From Dermacentor variabilis (taxonomy: Eukaryota > Arthropoda > Arachnida > Ixodida > Ixodidae), in NCBI RefSeq assembly GCF_050947875.1, contig NC_134573.1, positions 37,077,115 to 37,141,114 on the forward strand: a stretch of 64,000 bases of DNA, in the 5' to 3' direction. Below the pieces are notes generated by a model, which worked only from the letters and a program-made list of their open reading frames with translations, had not been told where the DNA came from and made no database searches. Each line of letters begins with the position of its first letter. Positions within the stretch are counted from its first letter, which is position 1. Of this stretch, positions 20,922 to 32,627 are shown in pieces. The position numbers and the translations under genes are program-made.

Positions 20922-23850
20922 TCAAGTGGATTGTTGCCGCAGCGGTGCCATGAACGACTCAACAGTAGTACAGTTTACTGTATCCGCAGAAATAGCATTC
21001 CATTCAGTAAAGGTGCACGGAAAAAAAGAATTTTTAAAGGTTCGTGTGTTGCAAGAACACTCCCTCAGTTTCTTTAGGTGCTCACATCGGGTGGATCGCC
21101 AATTAACGGATTCTATGCAAGTGTCCTTGTTTATGCGCAGCTTGTCACGATAAAGTAAAAACACGTATTTCAAACGATCATGCTGCCTTCTTGTCTGCAA
21201 TATATCAAGGCTAGCGTTATTTAGAAGTGTGGTGGGGGATGTAAAGGAACTAGCAATTTTAAACAAATATGATTGCTTTGCTTTCAATCATTTTAAGCTT
21301 TTTCATGCTTTCTTGGCTATGCGGATCCCAAACCACGGAAAAGTACTCGAGGATTCGACGGATGTAAGTTTTGTACGCAATTAGTTTTAATTTTGTGGTC
21401 GATTGGCGCAGAGAACTTTTCAGAAAGCTTTATTTCGATGTAGGCAACATGCACGTTCCATCTAAAATCAGCGCTAAGTATGACGCGCAAAAACTTGTAA
21501 GTATTAAAGAAAGATTAATTGGTCATTCATTGAATAATCATGCTTTAAGGAAGACCGTTTACGCGTCACGCTCACAGCCACCGTCTTCTTTTCGATGACC
21601 TTCATTTGCCAGACTTCACACCAAAAAGATATTTTAATTAAAGTTGTGTTTAAGAGAGCCTGGTCGCATGGTCTGCGTATTTCCTGATGAAGGTTGCAGT
21701 CATCTGAAAATAACCTAATAGTAACCTGAATATCAAGTTCGATGTCATCTATGAATATTAAAAAGAACGGTGGCCCAAGCACTGAACCTTGAGGGATTCC
21801 TGACGTCACCGGTCGTGAATCGGAGCGCACGTTGTCGATAGGAACAGTTTGATTTCGATACGAGAGGTAGGCCTGGATCCAATGAATTAAGGGATCATTT
21901 TTCCATATAGGTTTGAGTTTTGCCAGAAGTTTGGGATGGGACACGCGATCGAACGCTTTTTCAAAGTCTAGGAATATCATGCCAATTTGATCTTGTTTAT
22001 CTACGATAGCTGCAATATCATGAACAGTTTCCAGCAGTTGTGTGATAGTTGAGAGTCCCCTACGAAAGCCGTGCTGTCAGTCATTGATTAGATTATGTTC
22101 CTCGAGAGAAAAAGCGACAGGTGCTTGAATATGATGTCTTCCAAAACTTTTGCGCATGAGCGCAGCAGGGAAGTTGGTCTGTAGGAAGAAATGAAAAAAA
22201 AAATAAAATTAAATTATGTGGTTTTACGTGCCAAAACCACTTTCTGATTATGAGGCACGCCGTAGTGGAGGACTCCGGAAATTTTAACCACGTGGGGTTC
22301 TTTAACGTGCACCTAAATCTAAGTGCACGGGTGTTTTCCCCTTTCGCCCCCATCGAAATGCGTCCGCCGCAGCCGGGATTCAATCCCATGACCTCGTGCT
22401 CAGCAGCCCAACACCATAGCCGCTGAGCAACCACGGCGGTGTCGGAAGAAATGAGGGTAGTATTTGATGTTTTAGGTAAAGGAACAATTTTTGCAAATTT
22501 CCAATCGCTGGGAAGCTCACGCTGAAGAAACGATCTCTAAAATATAATGCACAAAAACTTTGAGCACTATTCAGCATACCTCACAAGAAATGCGTTGCGT
22601 ACGCCATCTATACCAGAAAACTTTTTTGTATTGATATTAAGTTATAGCGACAAGATTCCTTCCTCAGATGTCAAGATGACATTTATTGGTGGAATATCGT
22701 AAGCTGTTTTGGGGCATGGCCTTGTACCATCATCATCGGTAAACACTGAATAAAAGAATGTCATAAATGATTCCGCAATTACTTCTTTGTTCGTGACAAC
22801 AACACCATCTATACACATATTAGGGAAACACTTCTTTCTAGGATAAAAGTGCTGCCAGAGTTTCGCTGGGGACGAAAGTAAAAGGTTCTGTAAAGTAAAG
22901 GTATAATAATTATCTTTTCCTTTTTTACACTGTCTTTCTATTCTTGGCGCACGACACAGAGTTTATGCATGCACGAAGGGGATGGGTTCTGGTGATGTTT
23001 TCTCAACTTTTTTGCTTTTCTTCCCAAGCGAACCATTGGCATAGTAATCAACGGGCGAACATTTCTTATTATCTTTACTTTTGTTGGTAGAAAGTACTGA
23101 ACACATCGCTGTAGAAGGTTCTCGGAAAAAACACCGAAAGGCGTCAACAGTACAAATGCTAGGCTGAGAAAGCGTGGTAAATACAGAAAAATGTAAGTCA
23201 AGTGTGTCTAGTATTTCTAAGTCATCGGCACGCGACAGGACAGAGAAAACTCGCTCTTCCCGCTTTGTTTTTGTCACGTGGTTCAGTTTGGCACCCATGC
23301 CCACCAATTTCTGGTCTGATATTCCATCAACCACGTCGATACCCGACACACGATGTAACATGCCACTGTTAAAGAAAAAAAGATCCATAGTTGAGGCAGT
23401 AGTGTTCTGGGTGCCGGTGGGTAGCTTAACAAGTTCGGCTAAATCATGACAAAAGATTATATCAACTAAGCGGTTAGCTGCAATTGTAGATGGTACAGGG
23501 AAATCCGTATCCCATGTGACTGAAGGGACATTGAAATCACGCCAACTATTATGTTACAGGAGTAGCCACGGACGGCGCAAGGAAATTCATCAAGCTTATC
23601 AAAGAATGTTTCTTCTGTGCCTGGGGGGGGGGCGGTAAAAACCGCCGACTATGAACTTCAAACCACCTGAGTCTACCCTCACGATAACACATTCGAGATC
23701 TGGTATATCGGCCAGACTTTCAACTTTTAAGGTTTCCTTAAAAAATATTGCTACTCCGCCACCTTGAGATCTCCTCTCCTTGTGGTAGACCCGGTATGCC
23801 TGGGGCGTGATTTCATCGTCGCCAATGTCCGTGTGAAGCCAAGTTTAAGT
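20922..23850 (-). pseudogene. LINE ORF2: endonuclease, RT and C-terminal domain
   Basis: The endonuclease part reads TWLHTDIG, QGGGVAIFFKETLKVESL and, nearer its end, DGISDQKLVGM, where the usual SDH is SDQ. RT motifs follow: SYRPTSLLRSCAKVLE, HGFRRGLSTITQLLE, IFLDFEKAFDRVSHPKLL, TSGIPQGSVLGPPFFLIFIDDI and LFSDDCNL (catalytic DD kept). The C-terminal block at 21,287-20,922 has the LINE-type NSFFPCTFTEWNAIS ending. The SINE at 22,195-22,443 separates the stretch ending before SYRPTSL from the rest of RT. Additional stops and frameshifts are present, so the ORF was probably already decaying when the SINE landed, though order cannot be proved. Confidence 0.82.
22184..22454 (-). mobile_element. 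tRNA-derived SINE (Ruka-like) with 11-bp target duplication
   Basis: The element (22,195-22,443) reads on the minus strand as a tRNA-like head with an A-box-like gctcagcggctatgg, a B-box-like gggattgaatccc, a central block, and an A/T-rich 3' end (poly-T on the minus strand). Both sides carry ggaagaaatga (22,184-22,194 and 22,444-22,454), an exact 11-bp duplication. It interrupts the RT of the surrounding LINE, so it is younger. SINEs of this kind rely on LINE machinery. Confidence 0.92.
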
Positions 23851-24047
23851 AATTATCAATAGTTGAGGTAGTTGAGGTTGATAAGTTAATATGACACTGT
23901 CTAAATCATCCCTTTTTGCTAGAATGCTACCAGCATTATTATTTAAGCATCAGAAGTGTTTGCCATTGTTATCGTTTCATTTATTAGGAATTGCTCTGGT
24001 AGCTCATGTATGCCCACCGGCCATTTTGCGCTGAACTTCATCTAATG

Positions 24048-24640
24048 TTAGTAATCGATTGCCAGTCTGAATTTTATGATGTACAAGTTTACCTTTGTAC
24101 CACATTTTCTAATTTCTGAGGTGCTGTTGCAGAGTAGCCTCCTCACGTGCCTTGTGGTTGCAGAAAAATTGTCGGAAATAGAGATTCCCTTCCCTTTCAA
24201 TTTGTAGCAACTTTTTAGGACGTTAACTTTTTCCCTGTGATCATAAAATTCTACGATCACTGGCCGCCCTTTACCGCGCTGCTTTCGCCCTAGCCCATGA
24301 ATGCATTCGACTTAGTGAACGTCTAGAGTATGCTTGAACACGTTATCAACTACGCTATCCATGAGGTCATCAGAGGCATCGTCTTTGTTTTCCAGTATGC
24401 CAAGGTTATTACACCTATTTCGGTTCTCCAAATCAACGAGCCTACTTTCTAAGCTACGCACGGTCGCTTCAAGACTAGTACATTTATCGGTGAAGCCTTT
24501 AATCGTCAAAGAAGTTTCCTTGACAGTTTTTAATTGCGACTCAATGTAATCAAGCCTTCTTTTGGATATTGGTCTGGCCTTCAAGCAACTGTGATAGCAT
24601 TTCGGAAGCCTAGGGCCCTGGATTGGGCTCAACGTCCCAA
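24048..24640 (-). pseudogene. LINE ORF1: coiled coil plus L1-type C-terminal domain
   Basis: Directly after the 2A motif and a stop codon the minus strand continues SEMLSQLLEGQTNIQKK. After a frame change come RLDYIESQLKTVKETSLT and SLEATVRSLESRLVDLENRN, a clear heptad coiled coil. A second break leads to GRPVIVEFYDHREKV and KGKGISISDNFSATTRHVRR, the RRM end and C-terminal domain of L1-type ORF1 proteins. The product would be the RNA chaperone of the element. The RRM is partly deleted, and the reading frame is broken at least twice and by the TAG after the 2A. Confidence 0.75.
24613..24636 (-). other. 2A-like motif (DVEPNPGP)
   Basis: The minus strand encodes LLMLCWDVEPNPGP, a full match to the 2A consensus with the usual hydrophobic run before it. 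A TAG stop follows immediately, so in this copy skipping could not release a downstream protein. Position just before ORF1 is the same as at 3,170 and 45,973. Confidence 0.78.
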
Positions 24641-25139
24641 CATAGCATCAGTAAAGGCCGGAACACTTGTTCAATGGTACAATACATGGTGAACAGGGTA
24701 CGTGGGTACGTCAGCCGGACTGAATAAGGATTGCTAGACATAGATCATAATTTGTTACTAACTTGCACTAAGAAAAGAAACGGCTTGCACATGATGCCAC
24801 AGGAGAACCAGCCGATGTGCACACTGAAAGATTCCGGGGATGGCAGGCGTCTTATATGCACTTGAGGTGACGTTGATGTCGCTGGAAGCATCGATGCCCA
24901 TCCTTCATCGTTAAAAGACAGCGCACGCGCGAAGACGCCAGTAGACTCACGCGCTGTGGTGACAATATCGGTCGCAGCTTGATGTGTGCTGGCCAGTTCT
25001 GTAGCACCAAGCAGGGAAATCTCCACGTAGAAAATATACTGCTTGTCCATGGTGCCACAGGATGTTAATGGAGTTTTAAATTTTTGGATGTGAAGTGATG
25101 TTACAAATGTTATAATATAAATGTATAACATGATAGTAA

Positions 25140-28100
25140 GAAAATGTTCTTATTTCTTGCAGTACTGTATGTAGTTATTTATTTGCTATTTTGCAAACAG
25201 TTGATACATTGCAGTGTGTGTACAATTTTTCTGTAAATAGTTTTGATGTTTTTCTTACTACTTGTATTTTGGTTTTATTAGTATTTATACTTGCAAACTG
25301 CTACTTGTGCTGCTGCAGCGAGGTAAAGGCCTTAGTCAGGAGCTTTACGCCCTCCTTTTGCGTTACTTTGCGGGCGAACCTTGTATTTGGTTTGCCCAAA
25401 TAAAGAACTTGCACCACATTAAAAAAAGTAATTCACCAAGCTGTTTTCCGGTATCCAAGCTATCCCGCATACAGCAAACACAAGAGGAATCAATGAGGGG
25501 AGTTTCACTACAGCTGGTTACATTGTTCAAAAGTGGAAGACGTTCTCGGAGGCAGAGTCTTCTGCAATATTCTGGTGCAAAAAAAAGAAAAAGACCGACA
25601 GCATATTTTACACCTGTAACATATGAACGCTAAAGCCAGGTGCACACTTGGTACATGCACCGTCCGGCGTCGTCGCGTTGCTGTTTTCGCAGTTCGGCTT
25701 CTTCGGCTCATTTTCGACGCTGCGGCCTCGCACGCTCGTATAGCGGGGTCAGACTCGCGACAACGACGTTTCTCTTCGGCCTTGCGTTGCATCCTCTCAG
25801 CAGGGAACTGAAAAGCGTGCTGTTCTCTGCGGTGTATGGGTGATTCCAATGAATGTATGCACTGATCTCTTCACTTTGCTCAGGGCTTGTAGTCTCAGCC
25901 TTAGGGGGTATGAACCATTGCCTTATTAGTTTGCTTACGAGCGTATGAGATATTGAGAAGGTCACGTTGTATTCTTGTACCACTCGACTGGACGCCGCGT
26001 TTCGGTACGTTGTATGCATTATTCCAGCGAATCTACGCACCGCACGCTTCACGTTTATGAGTGCTTGCAGCCCCTGCATCACGCGTATGATGAGCCATTG
26101 CATATTTTGCTTGCTTTGGGGCGTATGAGCCATTGTTTATGATGATAGTTTTTGTACGATTGGACCGGACGAAGCGTGTTTTCTCAAGGCCATCGAGGGC
26201 ATGACCCACGTAAGGCTTCACCTTAATATGCAGGGGTTCCACACTGGTCGCTGAAGGGTCACTCTGCGCTACCCGTCCGTCATCATTAAAATGGAAAAAC
26301 AAAAAAAATAAATTTTGAACACGCTCTCAGAATACCTCAATAAAGTGGTAGCAAATAAATTCTGGAAAATTCATTTACATTTTTGAGACTCAGGCATACA
26401 GCAACTCACCGCTGGTTTCCATTATCCTTCTTCATTATTTTTCAAGCAAGTTGGATATTCTCCCATAGTTTATCGCACAATTAGTCCAACTAATTAAAGT
26501 TACATTTTAAGGTATCCACTGTTCTCACATAAGTTATGCCAACGCGGATGCTGCAAAAGTACTCAATATAGGTGAGGCTGTGTGAAAAAGAAAACAGAAC
26601 GCAGCAAATTTTATAGTCTCCGTGAGTGTGTCTTTGAATGCTACTTTGGCGCGTTAAGTGTCTCAACCCGCTTGGTGGCAGCGTTTACATGCTTTATAGC
26701 ACTAGTTCGTTTCCCTGCGAATTTACAGCAACAACCGAACACATTATATTCGAATCTGATGGAGCAAGGAACCTACAGTGCCAACTTTGTGCATGCACTG
26801 TACGGAAAAAGAAGTAGACCGAGTCGCAATTTGCACTCATTTCAAAGAACGATGCCTAAGTTGTCGACTGAAACTTTATAATGAAGCCGAATAAAGCATT
26901 AGAAACGGCATGTTCCCTGTGAAATTATGATTGCGCATGAGTATTAGCCTTGCAGTAACCAGTTCTTGTTTAATAAAAGAAAAAAGCTTACAGTGGCCGT
27001 GTATTATGATATTCCCGAAAGACAACAGAGCAGCGTATCTAAATACACGTTACTGACAAATTTATTGGCTCGAAATCAATAACTGGAACTCCGAATGATT
27101 ATATTAGATTCAACAGTGAGATGAAATGGCCGGTGGCGTGTACGGGCGTATGCACCGATGCCTTCGCTATAGTATATAGCCGCAAAACTATTAAGCATTG
27201 TGGCATAGTCGTTCACGTCACAATTCACGTCACAAGCACAAGCGTGGTGATCAGCGGATGTACATCTTCCTCCCTAGATATAAGCAGGCGTTCTGTCAAT
27301 CCCGGTGTCTCTGGCCTGCCTGATCTCTCCCCATTTTGCTAACTGTCCATTGGATATGTGTTTTCAAAACATATATTCACATGATAATCTCTGCATGTGC
27401 GGCTATAATGACAATAAATGTTCATTTCACGCATAGCTAAAACAGCCAGCAAGTGGGGACGCCGGGCAAAAATGCTGCCTTGATGCAGCTTGAAGGCGGC
27501 TCGGCACCCTTTCATCACATGACAGCATCTTCACAGTAACCGAGAGCTCGACCTAGCTTCGTATAACTCAAGGGCTAATGGCGAACATAAACGGGCCGGG
27601 CCTATTCGGGCCGAAATCTTTCGGGCCCCTTCCTCGTACGGGCCATATATAAAAACAGCGGGCCGGGTTCGAGCAGGCCAACGCATGCTACTTTTGGGCT
27701 CAGGCCGGGACCCGGCTTGAAAAACCGGCACGTGAAGTGCTTCACTTGGGATACTCTGATGAGCAGATCCTCAGATGAATATGAAAGATTGCTTAAACAG
27801 GTTAAGGCATAACCTGCTTGGTTGTTCGATCAAGAGGACCCAGTCATGTTCTATTTTCCTTGTTCTTGAACTTAGAAAGTGGCTGTAGCTTCCAAGAGCG
27901 AACCTTGCCGCAATGGATTGGATTTGTTTTCGAGTGCATTACTGGGCACATCAGAACACCGATACCACACAGGGCAAGCCTACTCCAAAATTGTAAAACT
28001 TGTTTATGGGCTGCTTCTTTTACGTTAATGCTTACGTGTTATAAAATTTGTTGCAAGAAGCCAAGGGCATGCCCTGCACTTCTAACTACGGTATTAAAAT

Positions 28101-28240
28101 TTTATGGCGAAGGGCCATCCTCTGAAAGTGTAGGAGTAAAATGGTTGACTGACTAATCTTTTTTTTTACTACGTCAGAAATGCTTGTATCTGATTTTGTT
28201 TTATCTTTCTAGTAAAGTTAACATGTGTACATTCATTGAT
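25140..28240. other. About 3 kb without a recognisable gene
   Basis: Frames stay below 145 residues. A minus-strand frame at 25,508-25,849 has an R/E/A-rich stretch (RMQRKAEEKRRCRESDPAI) of unknown meaning. A TATA-like box and AATAAA near 27,280 and 27,413 resemble an LTR or gene end but lack support. A GC-rich simple repeat lies at 27,575-27,730. Confidence 0.4.
27575..27730. repeat. GGGCCGGG-type simple repeat
   Basis: Interrupted repeats of cgggccgggcc, cgggccgaaa and cgggcccc in an otherwise AT-rich region, similar in composition to 10,345-10,490. Confidence 0.5.
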
Positions 28241-28249
28241 GTTCATGGA

Positions 28250-28500
28250 TATGCCATTAGTGACACACTATTCTTCTACGTCAGTAAAAAAGAATGTCTC
28301 ACTAGATTCACTTGTGCATAGTAAACAATCTTCCGCAAAAATATCATCTAAATTTCGATAACATCACAACATCAGTAATAAGAACATGAAAGAGAATCGG
28401 CCTCAACGTGGAGCCTTGAGACACACCAGACGTAGCAGAAACATCCCCTGAGCAACTCCCGTTCAAAACAGCTCTCAACATACTTATGAAAACTGCCGGG
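28250..28500 (-). pseudogene. LINE RT scrap (CR1/L2 group)
   Basis: The minus strand reads SGDVSATSGVSQGSTLRPILFHVLI, an RT motif 3/4 (normally GVPQGS-LGP-LF), followed by stop-rich sequence where the catalytic region would be. Only about 80 residues are traceable. Flanking motifs are absent. Confidence 0.6.
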
Positions 28501-28959
28501 ATATAAGAACCGTTTTTTAGGGCGGCAAGTCTGCGATTTTTGTATGACGCCCGACGACGCCCGGGGTTGACGCCCGGCGTCGAGAAAAATGCCTACCGCC
28601 TCCGATCAGGACCCGCCAGATATCTGACACGCAACGTCGGACGCTGCCGAACGTGGCCAGCAAGGGCAGCCAGTCATGGCTCACTGGCCGACACCTCCGT
28701 GACTTCCGTCTTGCTCGCCGGCACATGCTTTCTGCGCGCGCTCTTGTCTGTTCGCGGGCTCGCACTTTGTGTTAGTGACTTCAAAGGCACTTCACGTGGA
28801 ATTTAACGATCAGCTTATCTACGCGGTTCCGAAGCATCCCATATGGTGGGATAGTGCAAGGATCAATAATCAAGATTATAGAGATTACAGAGACGGAGAC
28901 CCCTCTGTACGTCAAGCTCTTCCGATTACGCACAGCGCGGTCATACCGCTTATTTCCAT

Positions 28960-31720
28960 GACGTGCGTGCAATTCTCAAGGCCAGGGTTGACGTATACAC
29001 GCCGGAAAGAACGTCATTGTCGAGGCGGAACGACAATTCGCATAGCGCTGCGCAGGTCGTAGGCGTAGTTGGAAACGTCAGCAGGTACGATGTGCGAGTT
29101 GTCGAAGTATTCGCAAGGGCCTCGTCGAGTGGCCCCAACGTAAGCTCAGCGGCGTTGGTGGAAGAGTCACTGTGAAGAGCGTTGCGGATGCCGAGCATAA
29201 TGACAGGAAGGCGCTCGATCCATGATGAAGGAAAGGTCGTAGCGATGAGTGGAGCCTTTAGTTGGCGGTGAAAACGTTGCATTATGCTATTGGATAGCAG
29301 GTTGTAAGAGGCAGTCTTGATGTGATTGACGCCGAGTAGCCGTGATTTGCGAGCAATGTTGAGTCGAACTGACGACCATGGTCAGTCGTAATGGTGGAAG
29401 GAACATGGTAGCGGCTAATCAAGCGTTTGATCAATGCTCGAGCTATCGACTCCTCCGTCATGTTAGAAGGGGCATCGTTTCAGGTCACTTGGCGGACCTC
29501 TCAATGCAGGTTAATAGGTAAGAAAGGGAAGAAAGCAGTCAACAATATCGACGTGCAGATGGCTGAAGTGGGCGTCCGAGCACGGGAATGTGCTACGAGA
29601 AGTCGCAGTGTGGCGATGAACTTTAGTCTGCTATCAGTTGAACCACGCGCGTGGCCAGTGATGAACATCTACCTTGATACTGGGCTACACATAACGAGAA
29701 GTGACGAGTCGCTGTGTTGCATGAATGAGAGTATGAGCCAAAGAACGAAGGGCAATAAACACGGCCTGGCTTTTCGGGCGACGCACGTAAGGACGAGGGC
29801 CTTCGGTAGACGTATAAAAAAAGAGTGACACGTCGCAGTGAGGAAGCAATATACCTTCAAACGCCAGAGAGGTACCACTCGTGAGAAGTAGGTGGAGACC
29901 GGTATCGACACTCTGGGCGGTAGCCATGGCTGTGAAGTCGATGACCGGTAGGCCATGGCCGTTGCATGGATGGCGGCGCGATAAAGTGGATCGGCAACGG
30001 CGTTGGATTTCCACTGACGTGACGCATGTCGCTGGTGAATTGAGAAATGTAGCCGAGCTGTCTGATTTGGCGGGGAGCGTTGAGATGCTGCTGGACGCTA
30101 GAGCGGAAGTCAGTGGTTCATGATCGACAAGAACATGGAATAAGCACGTCCCTCGAGAAAATGTCGAAAGTGCTTCACAGCCAACTAGATGGCCAGCAGC
30201 TGGGCAGAACGTGCTATAGCTGCGCTCAGGGGACGCAATCTTCTTGGAAAAGAAGCCGATGTACTGCCAAGAACCAGTAACTAACTGCTGCAAGACTGCA
30301 CCGACAACGGTGCCCGATGCGTAAACCATGGCAGATATCGAGGCCTCGCATGTGGGGTGGACGAGGAGCGTTGCCCCAGCAATGACTTTTTTGATGCCTC
30401 TGAACGAGCGGTCACCGGTGTCGTTACTTGCCACGGTAGTATTCGGTGTCTTGAGGACCGAGAGAAGGTCGTTTAGAGGCTGCAGTCTATTTGCGTAGCG
30501 AGGAATCAAGCAGCGGTAATAGTTGGCGACGCCAAGAAATTCACATGGTTTCCTGGTGGTGGACGGATTAACGAAACTCGCAGGTGGCTGTGACACGGGT
30601 GGGAGAGTGGACGAATGCCGTGCACGTTGACGTGATGGCCGAGGAAATCCACGTCTGTAACGCCGAACTCACTCTTTGGACTATAAACGACAAGACAAGA
30701 ATTGCTCAGTCTTGCGAGCACTTGGAGTATATAGACCTAAGGAACTTCGGCGGTGGTGCTGTAGACGAGGATGTGCTGTAGACGAGGCAAAGCTATATGT
30801 CAAGCCAGGTAATACCTGGTCAACGAAAGGCCAAAAGGTTTGGGCCACATTACGAAGAACCAAAGGCATGCGCAGATATTCGAACAGGCATAAAGGTGGC
30901 GGTATTGGGAATATCTGAAGGTTGCACAGGAGTCAGATCGTAGGCTTTCACTAGGTCGACCTTGCTAAAAACGGAGCAGCCATGCAGTGCCGATGTAAAG
31001 TCTTGAGTGTGAGGAGTTGGGTACCGGTCCCGGACAGTGGCCTTGTTGGCAGATGGTTCTCGCTGCAGGAACAGCAGTCGCCGGTCTTCTTGGGTACCAT
31101 ATGGAGTGACGAGGCCCAAAGACTGGAGGAGGGACGAATGAAGCCAAGGTTAAGGGTGGGCTTAAACTCCTCTTCCGCAACAGCTAGGCGATCCGGTGCG
31201 AGTTGACGAGCCTCAGCAAACAGGTGAGGGCGAACCGTGACGACATGATGTATCACGCTGTGAGCGACCGAGGACTGAAAGTAGAGGGATCAGAAGGCGT
31301 CCGGAAACTCGGTAACGACGGTTGAGTAAGGGTCGGGAACGACCGTGTGCGCCTGGGGAAGCGTTGGATTGTGGCAGGAAACTCCTCGGATGGTTAAGGT
31401 CGTCTCGGTGTACAATATGCAGCTGTGCCGCAAGTCAACGACGAGCTCGTAAGGCCAAAGAAAGTCGGCTCTGATAATGGGCTGGGGCACAATCGCAATG
31501 AAAAAGATCCAGGGAAAGATACGTTTGACACCAATGTCAAGTGTCAGCGACTTTCGTCCGTAGGTCTACATGTTCAATCTCTTGACTGCGGCGAGAGGAG
31601 GCGAGTCGGGAGTGCGGCGGCGCTCAGCCAACATAGGAGGAAGGGCACAAATCTTGGCCCCAGTGCCGACGAGATAGCGGATTTTGGTGACGCGATCGGT
31701 GACGTGGAAAAAGCAACTGG
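28960..31720 (-). pseudogene. gypsy B pol: protease, RT, RNase H, integrase remnants
   Basis: The protease active site reads YLVGTGAK, so the catalytic Asp of DTGA is Gly. RT motifs: LNLGFIRPSSSLWASSLHMVPKK, then RYPTPHTQDFTSALHG and FSKVDLVKAYDLTPV, then LRNVAQTF. The YxDD box cannot be read because of local rearrangement near 30,770. RNase H keeps GAVLQQ and a WQYIGFFSKKI block, but its first aspartate is Tyr (MVYASGT). The late integrase part reads MQRFHRQLKAPLIA...LPVIMLGIRNAL...NAAELTLG and stops matching near CTHV at 28,965, where the 3' end is lost. Many frameshifts separate the pieces; the protein is non-functional in at least three enzymes. Confidence 0.8.
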
Positions 31721-31747
31721 ATCTGGGACCGGGAACAGCGGCTACCG

Positions 31748-32600
31748 TCAGTGTTCTGCCCCACCGTTTCCCGCGTAGTCACAGGGCTGGCGGCACTGGT
31801 TGGCGCGTGAGCCATAGCGACGGTGGTACCAGCAAAGCGTAACGGCAAGAGGAGAACGGAGTTCAGAGTGGCCGGGACTGGGGCGGGGAGCTCGTGAGGA
31901 AGAACGTGGCCCGCGTGTTCGGATGGTAGCGACCTCAGCTGTCAGTCGGGCTACTTGTGGTGTGAGCTCATCGTTAGCTTCGATGAGACACGCATAGGTG
32001 CCGCCACGAGCTGCGCTGTGACATGGAGGGACAGGAGGGCGATGCACTGTGGCCATGGAGGAATAACCGACACCTACAATCTTGTCGGTCAAATATGCCA
32101 GAGATTCCAAGGCCGAGAATGAAGACGCGGTCAGGATTAAGCCCACTTGCGGTGGAAGGTGCCGTAGCAAAAGTTTCATAGAAGTGCGCAGTCAGTTTAA
32201 GGAAAGGGATCTCCAGCCAAAGCCTGCATGCGACGCAATAATTCGGTAGGCTTGCGGTCGCCGAGCTCCTCCAATGTAAGATGTGGCTGTAATCGATGCT
32301 GCTCCGCTTCACTAGTGCCTTCGATGATGGTCGCCTTATCGTGGTCATATGGGTGGTTGACGGGCGATGAGCGCACATCATCGCGAACAATCGCAGCAGT
32401 AGTAGGTGAAAGCGCTCCAACGACGTGGTCGATCATGGATAACTGCAAATTGAGGCGGTTGCGACAGAACAAGGATTCGATGGTAATGAGCCAAAGTTCC
32501 GAGTCCGACGACCAGAAATACGGAAGCTTGAGAGCGGAGACCTCATGGTCGCGGGGCAGTGGCGCGGACGGCAGTACTCGATTGGAAGAATCTAAAGCTA
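31748..32600 (-). pseudogene. gypsy B gag
   Basis: The N-terminal half contains KLPYFWSSDSELWLITIESLF, NLQLSMIDHVVGALSP and, further on, ATIIEGTSEAEQHRLQ followed by LTLEELGDRKPTELLRRMQAL. This LPPFW...LWF...EQ-RLQ-LL...ELGDRKPSQLLRRM pattern is the capsid of a common arthropod gypsy lineage. After a frameshift come LRHLPPQVGLILTA and ESLAYLTDKIVGV, then LCWYHRRYGSRANQC, an atypical Cys/His knuckle usual for this lineage. Gag would form the particle. Frame breaks and loss of the start region make it defective. Confidence 0.8.
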
Positions 32601-32627
32601 TGGTTTAGGAAGAATCTAAAGCTATGG
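32584..32627. repeat. 24-bp tandem duplication at the gypsy B/C junction
   Basis: The block ggaagaatctaaagctatgg occurs at 32,584-32,603 and 32,608-32,627, exactly where element C integrase similarity stops and element B gag similarity starts. Confidence 0.85.

Larger units (their letters stand above)
20920..24700 (-). mobile_element. 2A-bearing CR1/L2-group LINE, degenerate, split by a SINE
   Basis: Minus-strand order is leader with 2A motif (24,636-24,613), ORF1 (to about 24,048), endonuclease (23,850-22,950), RT (22,800-21,500) and C-terminal region (21,287-20,922). The overall order and spacing are those of a near-complete element of about 3.8 kb. A SINE sits inside the RT. The 3' boundary is unclear: sequence down to about 20,500 may be its 3' UTR. 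Confidence 0.8.
28960..32627 (-). mobile_element. Ty3/gypsy element B, without LTRs
   Basis: On the minus strand: gag (32,600-31,748), protease (about 31,700-31,560), RT (31,290-30,500), RNase H and integrase N-terminus (30,500-29,685), and an integrase C-terminal part (29,282-28,960). Gag type, RT motifs and knuckle differ from elements A, C, D, E and F, so this is a second gypsy lineage. It abuts element C at 32,628 and no LTR is visible at either end. Confidence 0.82.

Noticed and set aside
25708..26133. 141-residue minus-strand ORF
   Set aside because: No recognisable family, overlaps an R/E-rich frame in another phase; insufficient to call a gene.
27230..27440. Solo LTR (TATA box, AATAAA, TG...CA ends)
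   Set aside because: No target duplication and no second copy in the window; the ends were chosen to fit.
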